The position numbers and the translations under genes are program-made. Below, one piece after another: positions 52,287 to 60,552 of a stretch of DNA of 64,000 nt. Source of the stretch: Leptospirales bacterium (GTDB lineage: Bacteria; Spirochaetota; Leptospiria; Leptospirales; Leptonemataceae); the NCBI GenBank assembly GCA_019694685.1, contig JAIBBM010000001.1, positions 1 through 64,000 of the forward strand, written 5' to 3'. Position 1 is the first letter of the stretch, and the number at the start of each line of letters is the position of its first letter. The notes under the pieces are model-generated. The model was not told where the DNA came from, searched no databases, and saw only the letters and a list, made by a program, of their open reading frames with translations.

Positions 52287-53171
52287 TCAGGCAGGGCTTT
52301 CTTGTCGCATCACGTCCACCGCCACCTTGCAAACACTTTTACCGCCACCGTACACAATTCCTTTGAGCGGCGCAATGTCTGCGTAATCACGCCCCAGAGA
52401 CACTGTGATGTGCTGGTCGTCTGGCATCTTGCGATTGGTAGGATCAAAATCAAACCAGCCGGCACCAGAAACAAAAACGGAAAACCAGGCGTGCGACGCA
52501 TCCGCACCTTGCATCTTCTGGCCCCTTTGCGGTGCTGATTCAATATAGCCGCTGACGTATCTGGCGGGCAAACCAAGAGATCGAAAACAGGCAATGGCCA
52601 GATGCGAAAAATCCTGACAGACACCCTTCCTGATCCTCAACACTTCATCCGTAGTCGTCGTGATGCGAGTGGAACCGGGTTCATATCTGAATTCGGAATG
52701 AATTCGCACGTTCAAATCCCACGCAGCCTCCAGAATGGGTCTGCCTGGAAAAAATGAGACCAGAGCAAACTGGCGAACTGCGTCCGTTGCCCGAACGTGA
52801 GTAGACTCGTTCAAGTATTGAAAGAGATCCCAGGAAGATCGAACATCGTCGCGAACAGTTTCCCAGGCGGGGGAAGGTGGCAAAATCGGATTGGAACCTG
52901 CCGGTCCGGTGCGAGGCAAAAGATCCACCACACTTTCTGAAGTTACTTCCAGAACGTTATGCGGCGATTGAACTGCAAAATAGAATAGCCTGTTGCCGAA
53001 ATAGTCCGTCCTTTCGCTCAAAACTGCAGGCTGCGGAGAAACAAAAAGACGTGTATCTCTGGGGATTTGAAAATCCGTCATGCGCGGACTGAGCTGCGCT
53101 TCATTGTGGCATAAAGAAACATGCTCAGAATACTGATATGTGGTTTTATGAACTATCCTGTAACGGACCAC
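52287..53171 (-). CDS. Transglutaminase-like protein (predicted peptidase/ligase)
   Basis: 294 residues. N-terminal domain (MVRYRIVHKTTYQYSEHVSLCHNEAQL, RLFVSPQP) and a transglutaminase-like core with the triad Cys in KGVCQDFSH near residue 185, His in SHAWFSVFV and Asp in WFDFDPTNRKM. GTG start at 53171, overlapping the 3' end of the fused ATP-grasp/alpha-E gene by 19 bases. Lineage-wide, this enzyme sits with permuted ATP-grasp and alpha-E genes, where it may cleave or transfer an acyl-peptide product. Confidence 0.85.
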   Translation of the reverse strand: MVRYRIVHKTTYQYSEHVSLCHNEAQLSPRMTDFQIPRDTRLFVSPQPAVLSERTDYFGNRLFYFAVQSPHNVLEVTSESVVDLLPRTGPAGSNPILPPSPAWETVRDDVRSSWDLFQYLNESTHVRATDAVRQFALVSFFPGRPILEAAWDLNVRIHSEFRYEPGSTRITTTTDEVLRIRKGVCQDFSHLAIACFRSLGLPARYVSGYIESAPQRGQKMQGADASHAWFSVFVSGAGWFDFDPTNRKMPDDQHITVSLGRDYADIAPLKGIVYGGGKSVCKVAVDVMRQESPA

Positions 53172-55636
53172 TGGTTGGCCTCCAGAGTCTGCTGTGTTTC
53201 GATGTAACTGAAATAGTGCAGACTGATTGTTTCTGCGAGCGTCCGAAGATAATTCTTCTCCTGCGAAAGCAAAGACTGTAGTTCACGATAATCGTCATCG
53301 GCGGATCGAACCGCTCCATCCGCGAGGCGCATCAAGGAAAGCGCGTGCAAGGCGATTCTACTTTCTGCACTCTTGCCCGCCTCTTTCCATTCCGGAAGCC
53401 CGCGAGTTAGATCTTCCAGGCGAATCAATTGATGAGCGACGGAGCGTGGATTGGATTCATCGAAAACAAGTAGATCAACAACAGCGATAGGATCCATTCG
53501 TGTGCGATATCTGCGCCTGTAGGTCATGTACGAATTCTGAATGCGAAGGACATGTTCCCAGAGTGCGTCGGGCGCTTTGGATCTGGTCGCATGCATCAGC
53601 AGATCTGCGGCAAGGCCGGCTCTCTCAATTCTTCTACCCAGTTCCAGGAACCGAAACCCCTGGCCGCGCGTCATACTTTCACTCACGAAACCTGCAAAGC
53701 TTGCCAGGTACAGAAGAGTGCTTTCGAGAGTTTCCAGAATGCTTTTATCAGGACGATCCAGTTCACCTTCGAGGCGATTCAAAGTTCTCCATGCATCCTC
53801 TGACAGTCTTTCGCGCAGAGCCCTTCCGCATGTGTTGAGCGCGCGAACATCAAACTTGAGCCCACCAAGGATGGACGCATCGAATACGATCGCCCTGAGC
53901 TTGCGTTCTACTTCCGGCGAACCGGAATGCTTCCGCACGAGCTCAGGATCCAGAAGACCGCAATGTGGTTCCAGGGCCAGAAGCAGAATATCGAATACTT
54001 CCTCATCTCCCTGCATTTCCACAAGACGAAGGTACACTTCCCTCAGTATGCGCGCCAACGCCTCAGTCCTTTCCGCATAACGTCCAATCCAGAACAGATT
54101 GTCTGCGATGCGCGAAGGAATTTCTCCACCGGAACGTACAATCGGCGTGGACATCGAAGTAGACAGGAGGCTGATTTGCTTCTCTGGCTCAGATGCAAGA
54201 ATCCAGAGATCCTTGCTCACTCCACCTTTTTGATTGGAAACAACAGTAGAATCCGGATCCGGAGATACTCGAACCAGCCCGCCCGGCATGATCATAAATG
54301 ATTCATCACGCGCACAGGCGAAGCTGCGAATCACCATAGGACGAGGTTCAAATTTTTCGCCTGTCCAGAGTGGTGTAGTAGAGAGAGGGAGTTTTTCCTG
54401 AGCAATGAAGCCTGCTGGATTTGCCTGAATCCGACGCCTGACATCTTCCAGTTCTGCGGAAGACAATCTGGAACAATAGATCGTCCCTCTTTCCCAGCCC
54501 CGCGCAATTGGCTTGATTACTAAATCGGACAAACGAGAGAGAACAGAAGAAAGAGAATCGCCGCACCAGTAGGTGGGCGCTCCGGCCAGACGCAGTTCCT
54601 GCCCCGTCAGAAATTTGCAGATTCGCGGAAGGAATGGATAGATTCCAGGATTCTCAAGAACTGCAGCACCCGGAGGATTCATTACGGCCACTGATCCAGA
54701 TCTTATGCAATACATAAGACCGGCCACGCCAAGAAGAGAATCGTTTTTCAACTCAAGAGGATCCAGGTAAGCATCGTCAATTCTGCGAAAGATTCCGTCA
54801 ATGGGCCTGAGTCCATTCAATGTTTTGAGATACGCCTTTCCATCACGGACCGTCAGATCCGAGCCTTGCACTAGATTGAATCCCAGGTAATTGGCAAGGA
54901 ATGCCTGCTCAAAATAGGTTTCGTTTTCCGGACCGGGAGTAAGAATCACCAGACGACTTCCGCCGCCTGCAAGCTGGCTCAAATGATTTCTGAGAGTGCG
55001 AAAGAACAACGCAAGCCTGTGAACATGCGAATCTCTGTAGAGACTGGGTAGAGTGCGAGAAAGTGCGATTCGGTTTTCAAGTGCGTAACCTGCACCGGAA
55101 GGGGACTGCAATCTGTCCGAAATCACAGTGAAGGAACCATTCGAGGATCGCGCCAGGTCCGCGGCATAAAAGTGCAAGTAACGGCGGTTAGGCGGAATGA
55201 GGCCGTGACAGGAGCGCAAAAATCCACCATGATCGAACACGATTTCCGGAGGCAGCACTCCCTCTTTTAGAAGTTTCGCGGGCCCATACAAATCCTGCAA
55301 AATCAAATCAAAGAGTTCTGCCCTCTGAATCAGACCACTTTCTACAGTGGCCCATTCTCTACTGTCAATGAGCACAGGCATAATATCCAGAGGCCATGGC
55401 CGCTCTTTGCCACCGCCTTCGTCGTACACGTGGTAGGTGACACCGTTCTCTTTGATGAACCGGTGAATCTCTTCCTGTCTTCCGGCAAGAGCGCGCGGGC
55501 CCATGGACTCCAGCGCGTCCACCAGGAAATTCCAGTGACCGCGAAACGCTCCGTTCTCATCTATGAGTTCGTCGCGGCCGCCGGACGTGCGATACGATTC
55601 CAGAATACTCATCTTCGTCTGCAAACTGGCGCTCAT
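53153..55636 (-). CDS. Fused circularly permuted ATP-grasp / alpha-E protein
   Basis: 827 residues. The ATP-grasp part spans roughly residues 1-480 (GVTYHVYDEGG, SDRLQSPSGAGYALENRIALSRTLPSLY, GGVSKDLWIL) and the alpha-E part roughly 500-815 (RIADNLFWIGRYAERTEALARIL, LLDPELVRKHSG). It is the single-chain version of the pair encoded at 49702-52169. ATG at 55636 overlaps the stop of the DUF2126 gene (ATGA), and its 3' end overlaps the transglutaminase gene, so the three form one coupled unit. Probable amide-bond formation; product unknown. Confidence 0.88.
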   Translation of the reverse strand: MSASLQTKMSILESYRTSGGRDELIDENGAFRGHWNFLVDALESMGPRALAGRQEEIHRFIKENGVTYHVYDEGGGKERPWPLDIMPVLIDSREWATVESGLIQRAELFDLILQDLYGPAKLLKEGVLPPEIVFDHGGFLRSCHGLIPPNRRYLHFYAADLARSSNGSFTVISDRLQSPSGAGYALENRIALSRTLPSLYRDSHVHRLALFFRTLRNHLSQLAGGGSRLVILTPGPENETYFEQAFLANYLGFNLVQGSDLTVRDGKAYLKTLNGLRPIDGIFRRIDDAYLDPLELKNDSLLGVAGLMYCIRSGSVAVMNPPGAAVLENPGIYPFLPRICKFLTGQELRLAGAPTYWCGDSLSSVLSRLSDLVIKPIARGWERGTIYCSRLSSAELEDVRRRIQANPAGFIAQEKLPLSTTPLWTGEKFEPRPMVIRSFACARDESFMIMPGGLVRVSPDPDSTVVSNQKGGVSKDLWILASEPEKQISLLSTSMSTPIVRSGGEIPSRIADNLFWIGRYAERTEALARILREVYLRLVEMQGDEEVFDILLLALEPHCGLLDPELVRKHSGSPEVERKLRAIVFDASILGGLKFDVRALNTCGRALRERLSEDAWRTLNRLEGELDRPDKSILETLESTLLYLASFAGFVSESMTRGQGFRFLELGRRIERAGLAADLLMHATRSKAPDALWEHVLRIQNSYMTYRRRYRTRMDPIAVVDLLVFDESNPRSVAHQLIRLEDLTRGLPEWKEAGKSAESRIALHALSLMRLADGAVRSADDDYRELQSLLSQEKNYLRTLAETISLHYFSYIETQQTLEANQWSVTG

Positions 55637-58600
55637 CTATCCCGTAGCCTTCCGGCGCGCAAGTCTAATGTATTTGGATATTCCGGATTCTCTTCGTAAA
55701 GCGCAAACTCGGATGGCGCGGGACTTCCGGGAAAGAACCTGGAAAGCATCCTGGATTCTGCCTCTCTCTCATTGACAGGCGAAGTATCGTAGCTGCGGCC
55801 TCCGGGATGAAAAACATGATAGGTGCAGCCGCCAACGAATGATTTGCGTACGCGATCATACAGATTAAAGAACAAAGGCGAATTCACAGGAATAGACGGA
55901 TGTAGAGTCCGCGGCGGATTCCAGGCTTTGAAACGGACTCCGGCCACGTAAGTGCCGGTGTGAGATGTTGCTTGAAGGGGCACAGGTCTGCCGTTGCACA
56001 AGAGCGCATAACGTTCCGGATGAAAGTGATCCACTCGAACCTGGAGCCTTTCCACAGCCGAATCCACGGCTCTTGCCGTTCCCACAGCACTCATCTCCTC
56101 TCCCAGAACTTGCCAGGCCTCCAATGCCTGCCTCAATTCTATGGTGCAATCTTCCACTTGAGACGTACCGTACACAGGAAACCGACTCTCTAGAAATGGA
56201 AGGAACCAGCTTTCTTCGAAATCATAACCGGCCCGAGCGAGGTCAGACACAATGGATCGCAGATCTTCCCAGAGAAAGTGAGGCAGCCTGTACTGATCTC
56301 GCAACATAAAGCCCCACTCCATCGGAGCGCTACGATATGGCTCTTTACAAAACTTCGCAACCAGAGCGCGCATCAGAAGATGCTGCAGGGAGTTCATCTG
56401 CGCATGATATTGCATTTCAAAACCGCGAAACTCCACTATCCCAAGCCGACCAGTCAGCGAATCGGGTGAATGCAACTTATCAATGCTGATCTCTGCTCGA
56501 TGAGTATTTCCCATTTGATCCACGAGCAGATTGCGAAGGAGTCTATCCACAAGCCACGGTGCGGCATCTCCGGGAACAGGGACTGCGGAACGAGGAAGCT
56601 GACTGAATGCGATGGCGAGTTCGTACAGACTCTCCGGATTGGTTTCATCGATTCGCGGCGATTGACTCGTCGCGCCAATGAACTGGCCGGAGAAAAAGTA
56701 GGAAAGTGCGGGATGGTGTTGAAAGTACGTGATCAGGCTTCGCAGCAGATCGGGCCTCTGTAGAAATGGACTCTCCATCGGAGTCGGCCCACCCAGGGTG
56801 ATGTGGTTTCCTCCGCCCGTGCCTGATCTTCTTCCGTCGTGTAAAAACTTTTCCGTAGTCAGGCCACACTTGCGCGCCTCCTCATGAAGGATCTCCAACT
56901 TTCGCGCGTGTTCCTCAAAGGAATCAGATGGATGTATGTTGACTTCCACTACGCCGGGATCTGGAGTCACCGCAATTCGACCAAGACGAGAGTCAGTTGG
57001 TGGCTCGTAGCCCTCTATCAAAACGGGCATTTGCAATTCAGCAGCAGTGTCCTCAACGCTTGCGATCAAATCTACGTAGTTTGCCGCGTCCCATTGGGGA
57101 GACAGAAATACGTACAGCCTTCCGTCTCGTGTTTCAACACAGACGGATGTTCTCATATGTATCATTGGAATCTGAGTCTGCGAAGATGAATCGCCCGATG
57201 TAGCGAGAATGGTCTGTGCTCGACGTAGCGTTCTCGCTGCCACATCAGGAAACGGCGACTTCTCTTGCATGGGAGAAAGCTCCGGAAAGCCAATGTCGGT
57301 GCCGGATAGACTTTCCAGAGGAAGTCTATAGCCCATCGCAGAATCGCCCGGAATCAGATACATCCTTTCTCTTCTAAAATGCCAGCTGCCGGTAGTCCAT
57401 GATTGCAGTGAACCGTCAAAATTCAGCGGCAAAGCAAAGCCAGTGATGCTGCCCATTCCTCTTTCGAGCAAAATGCGAAGGCGATTTCTTTCGGATTCAG
57501 AACTCAAATCCTTTCGCATTGGATCTACATCCGCCGGCAGATTCCCTTCTTTCCACAAATAGTAGTACGCATCTTCATAGCCCGGAACAATCGTTTCGGT
57601 GGTGCCTACGAGTCTTGTGGCGAGAGCCTCAAGGAACATTCTTGCTTCCCTCGGGCCGTAATTGTAGTTTCTGGTTTCATCCGCGAGCAAACGATCATCG
57701 CGCCACAGTGGCCTTCCATCTTTGCGGAAAAAAACAGAATAAGCCCAGCGCGGAATCTCTTCTCCCGGATACCATTTGCCCTGGCCGGAATGAAAAGATG
57801 ACCCGGGGGCAAAGCGACCTCTGAGGGCAAGAGCGAGACGACGCGCCAGATCTTTCTTCTTCAAGCCGTTCGCGGAAATATTCCATTCAGGTGCGTCCCT
57901 GTCTGTTTGCGATACGAACGTAGGTTCTCCGCCTGACGTTAGACGAACGTTATGCGACATTAAATCTGCGTCTACGACACGCCCAACTCCCTGAATCTTC
58001 TTCCACTGCAAATCGGTGTAGGGTTGCGAAACCCGAGGTGACTCTTCGATTCGCGTGACCTTCATTTCGAAGCTAAAATCGGATTTCGCAGGCTCGACCG
58101 CACCCGTGATAGCAGCTGCGTCTTCTGGATTGGGAGAGCAGGCCAGAGGAATATGACCCTCCGAAGTAAAGAGCCCGGAAGTTGCGTCCAGACCAACCCA
58201 GCCAGCACCAGGCAAGTACACTTCCGCCCAGGCATGCAAGTCTGTAAAATCGTGCGCAGGTCCGGGCGGTCCAGATAGTGGCGTTTCATCTGGCTTCAGC
58301 TGAATCAAATAACCGGAAACAAATCGTGCGGCCAGGCCAAGGCCGCGCAACACGTGCACCAGCAAATGAGCCGAGTCACGACACGAACCACTCTTCAACT
58401 TTAGAGTATCTTCGCATGTTTGAACTCCTGGTTCCATGCGAATCAAATAGGACACATCGGAATGAATGCGCTGATTGAGTTCTACCAGAAAGTCGATTGT
58501 CTTTTGCTTTCTACGATTGGACTCCACATAGTACTTCAGCAGCGGCCCGTTTTCTCTCAGAGCAAGGTAAGGCGCGAGCTGTGCTTTTACGTCTGGAGAA

Positions 58601-58917
58601 TACTGGAAGGGAAACTGCTCCGCATCTGGCTCAAGAAAGAAATCAAACGGATTGATGGAGTGAAGTTCTGCGACCAGATCCACCGTGAAATCCAGGCGAT
58701 CCGTTTTCTCCGGAAACACAAGCCTGGCCAGGTGGTTTCCAAAGGGATCTTGCTGCCAGTTGATGAAATGAGGTTCCGGCCCGACGCGAAAGGAATAGGA
58801 AAGAATGGGAGTGCGTGAATGGACTGCGGGCTTGAGACGCACTACGTGAGGAAATGCAGTGACTGCATGATCGTATCGATACGAAGTCTTATGATGTAAT
58901 GCTACGCGAATTGCCAT
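55633..58917 (-). CDS. DUF2126 transglutaminase/amidoligase-like protein
   Basis: 1094 residues. N-terminal transglutaminase-like domain with Cys near 179 (KSGSCRDSAHLL), His in DLHAWAEVYLPG and Asp in VGLDATSGLF. The larger C-terminal DUF2126 domain contains GTGGGNHITLGGPTPMESP and PMEWGFMLRDQYRLPHFLWEDL, which recall glutamine-synthetase-fold ligases. Start at ATG 58917, where family homology (MAIRVALHHKTSYRYDHAV) begins; an in-frame extension to 59052 adds non-family sequence. First gene of the five-gene amidoligase-type block; all its partners lie downstream with overlaps or short gaps. Confidence 0.88.
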   Translation of the reverse strand: MAIRVALHHKTSYRYDHAVTAFPHVVRLKPAVHSRTPILSYSFRVGPEPHFINWQQDPFGNHLARLVFPEKTDRLDFTVDLVAELHSINPFDFFLEPDAEQFPFQYSPDVKAQLAPYLALRENGPLLKYYVESNRRKQKTIDFLVELNQRIHSDVSYLIRMEPGVQTCEDTLKLKSGSCRDSAHLLVHVLRGLGLAARFVSGYLIQLKPDETPLSGPPGPAHDFTDLHAWAEVYLPGAGWVGLDATSGLFTSEGHIPLACSPNPEDAAAITGAVEPAKSDFSFEMKVTRIEESPRVSQPYTDLQWKKIQGVGRVVDADLMSHNVRLTSGGEPTFVSQTDRDAPEWNISANGLKKKDLARRLALALRGRFAPGSSFHSGQGKWYPGEEIPRWAYSVFFRKDGRPLWRDDRLLADETRNYNYGPREARMFLEALATRLVGTTETIVPGYEDAYYYLWKEGNLPADVDPMRKDLSSESERNRLRILLERGMGSITGFALPLNFDGSLQSWTTGSWHFRRERMYLIPGDSAMGYRLPLESLSGTDIGFPELSPMQEKSPFPDVAARTLRRAQTILATSGDSSSQTQIPMIHMRTSVCVETRDGRLYVFLSPQWDAANYVDLIASVEDTAAELQMPVLIEGYEPPTDSRLGRIAVTPDPGVVEVNIHPSDSFEEHARKLEILHEEARKCGLTTEKFLHDGRRSGTGGGNHITLGGPTPMESPFLQRPDLLRSLITYFQHHPALSYFFSGQFIGATSQSPRIDETNPESLYELAIAFSQLPRSAVPVPGDAAPWLVDRLLRNLLVDQMGNTHRAEISIDKLHSPDSLTGRLGIVEFRGFEMQYHAQMNSLQHLLMRALVAKFCKEPYRSAPMEWGFMLRDQYRLPHFLWEDLRSIVSDLARAGYDFEESWFLPFLESRFPVYGTSQVEDCTIELRQALEAWQVLGEEMSAVGTARAVDSAVERLQVRVDHFHPERYALLCNGRPVPLQATSHTGTYVAGVRFKAWNPPRTLHPSIPVNSPLFFNLYDRVRKSFVGGCTYHVFHPGGRSYDTSPVNEREAESRMLSRFFPGSPAPSEFALYEENPEYPNTLDLRAGRLRDR

Positions 58918-59198
58918 ATATCTGAGCAAGCACATCCGTGCTCGCAACAGTAGTGCAAAGAGCGTACCCCGCCTAACACCTTGCAGAGGTCCCGACCTGG
59001 TCAGAAAGCGAGGATCCGCCAGGTCTGAACGATTGCCTGCCAGAACGTCCAATATGGCGTTGGTCTGGGTTTAGAAACCGCCATGCCGCAATTCCGTCGG
59101 TCCAGCCCGTCCGAAAGCAAATTCGAGAGACTACCGGGAATTCCCGAAACAAAACACGCACCTTAACACGCATACTATAAAAACGCGTATTCCGATAC
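58918..59198. other. Divergent intergenic region
   Basis: 281 bases between the DUF2126 gene (minus) and the sbtA remnant (plus). No gene or RNA is recognised. GC-rich near 58970-59160 and sharply AT-rich after about 59170, where a TATAAAA run occurs (59176-59182) that might be part of a promoter; no matching -35 is visible. Confidence 0.3.
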
Positions 59199-59583
59199 AT
59201 GAATTATATTTCTTATTTTTTGATTGCGTCATTTATGTTTTGTGTTCCATTAAAAATGGAACTGATCCACGCTCTGGCAACCAGCCTGCTCTCACCTATG
59301 GTTCGCTGCTCTGTGTTCGAAGTCGGTCTTGTGACCGGACGCAGAATGCAGGATCTGAAAAAAGTCGGGTGGTTCTTGATCGCCTTTGCGGTCGTTATGC
59401 CGTTGATTCATGGATTGCCGGGTGTCTTGATTGGAACATGGACCGGTCTTTCGATCGGAGGAACTTGCGTTGCCAGAATCTCCCATCACCTACCACCTGA
59501 CAGCTTCTATTGTAGTCACTTTTCCTTTTGACGTTGTTTGTGGAATTCCTTTGTATTACACTCTAGCGGGAGCCATCCAATGA
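59199..59583 (+). pseudogene. Remnant of an SbtA-type bicarbonate transporter gene
   Basis: Two fragments in different frames. From about 59250 the first frame reads FEVGLVTGRRMQDLKKVGW then GTWTGLSIGGT, matching an internal part of SbtA (the LLELGLxAGRRLxDLRKVG and GLSVGGA segments). A second frame, starting near 59476, reads PESPITYHLTASIVVTFPFD then GIPLYYTLAGAIQ and ends at TGA 59581-59583, which is the SbtA C-terminus. The intervening ASASYIAVPAA segment and all of the N-terminal half are missing. SbtA is a Na+-dependent bicarbonate symporter. Its stop overlaps the intact sbtB start (ATGA). Confidence 0.7.
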
Positions 59584-59888
59584 ATCTACACCACGTAAAA
59601 CTGCTGACCATCATTGCCCCGGACAATCTAGAAGCCAGATTGACCAGTGACGTTCGTCTCTTCGGAGCACGCGGATATACGATTTCTCCCGCGGTAGGAG
59701 CAGGACTCAGCAGCGTGCGCGACAACGAATGGACTGGAAAAAATATTCGGCTTGAGACGCTTGTAGGGCAAGACGTTGCATACGCTTTGATGGCGCACCT
59801 GGCCAAAGATTATTTTGAAAAGTTCGGAGTGATTGCGTTCATGTCCGATGTAGAGGTGCTTCGCAAAGAGCGATTTGACTACCGCTAA
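59580..59888 (+). CDS. sbtB: SbtB-like PII-family regulator
   Basis: 102 residues, ferredoxin-like PII fold. MNLHHVKLLTIIAPDNLEARL, GARGYTISPAVGAGLSSVRD, and YFEKFGVIAFMSDVEVLRKERF match the SbtB branch, including the C-terminal region, but the T-loop lacks the longer classic PII (Tyr51) form. SbtB binds adenyl nucleotides including cAMP and blocks SbtA. Start ATG 59580 overlaps the sbtA remnant stop, exactly the arrangement of an sbtA-sbtB operon, but its target here is broken. Either SbtB has another target or it awaits decay. The 3' end overlaps the CcmH-like gene by four bases. Confidence 0.78.
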   Translation: MNLHHVKLLTIIAPDNLEARLTSDVRLFGARGYTISPAVGAGLSSVRDNEWTGKNIRLETLVGQDVAYALMAHLAKDYFEKFGVIAFMSDVEVLRKERFDYR

Positions 59889-60457
59889 CGATCCAGCTCT
59901 CGCGTTCGATTGAGAATGGAATCAATCTCAGGCGATCTTGCATGTGCAACTGGTCGTGGTTTATTTCTGCGAGACCAGACCCACAAAAGCGCAAATGCTC
60001 CCACAATCGCTACCACAATCCAGGGCCACACCACGGGCGGCTTTACGAAGATCATTTTTCCAAAACCTTTTACAAAACCGCTGACCAGATCGACTCTGCC
60101 TTCTGCCTGCAGAATGATTACTTGAGGATCTTTACGAATTTCTTCCCCGAACCCTGAGACAAGTCCTTCTTCTATGCTGCTTTCGCTTCTGCCTTCAATG
60201 ATGCGGTTTTCAATGAACCGACGAAGCTGGACTCCGAAACAATTTTCTTCGATGTGTCCGCATGTTCCTATGATACTGTGGCAACCACAGTAACAATTCA
60301 CCTTCGACGTAAGTCGATTGAACATCGCAATCTGAGCAGAATCAGTAAGGTGTTCGGGAGCACGGCCCTGAGCCTGTGCCGAGCTGGAAATCATCAGAGC
60401 CAGAAACGCAATGCCCACGCTTCTGACAGAAAAAAGAGCCGAGAAACTCATATTCAT
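59885..60457 (-). CDS. CcmH-like membrane protein with a CYCGC motif
   Basis: 190 residues. A signal peptide (VGIAFLALMISSSAQAQ) precedes a domain with NCYCGCHSIIGTCGHIEENC and a helix RRFIENRIIEGRSESSIEEGLVSGFGEEI, followed by one membrane helix (WIVVAIVGAFALLWVW) near the C-terminus. The layout resembles CcmH, which reduces apocytochrome c in cytochrome maturation through a CxxC pair, but the Cys/His cluster is a different, more metal-like motif. No other ccm gene is nearby. Start could be ATG 60457 or 60451, neither with a good ribosome binding site. Role uncertain. Confidence 0.62.
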   Translation of the reverse strand: MNMSFSALFSVRSVGIAFLALMISSSAQAQGRAPEHLTDSAQIAMFNRLTSKVNCYCGCHSIIGTCGHIEENCFGVQLRRFIENRIIEGRSESSIEEGLVSGFGEEIRKDPQVIILQAEGRVDLVSGFVKGFGKMIFVKPPVVWPWIVVAIVGAFALLWVWSRRNKPRPVAHARSPEIDSILNRTRELDR

Positions 60458-60552
60458 CAAGGTTTCAGAAACTACCGTCGAAACAACCAAAAATAGATCG
60501 CTGTTAGGCGCCCGGGTATGTTTGAAATTGACGCAAATCTGACTCGGCTAAA

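Noticed and set aside
53541..54080. Ser/Arg-rich plus-strand frame inside the fused ATP-grasp/alpha-E gene
   Set aside because: Low-complexity antisense frame without signal or motif.
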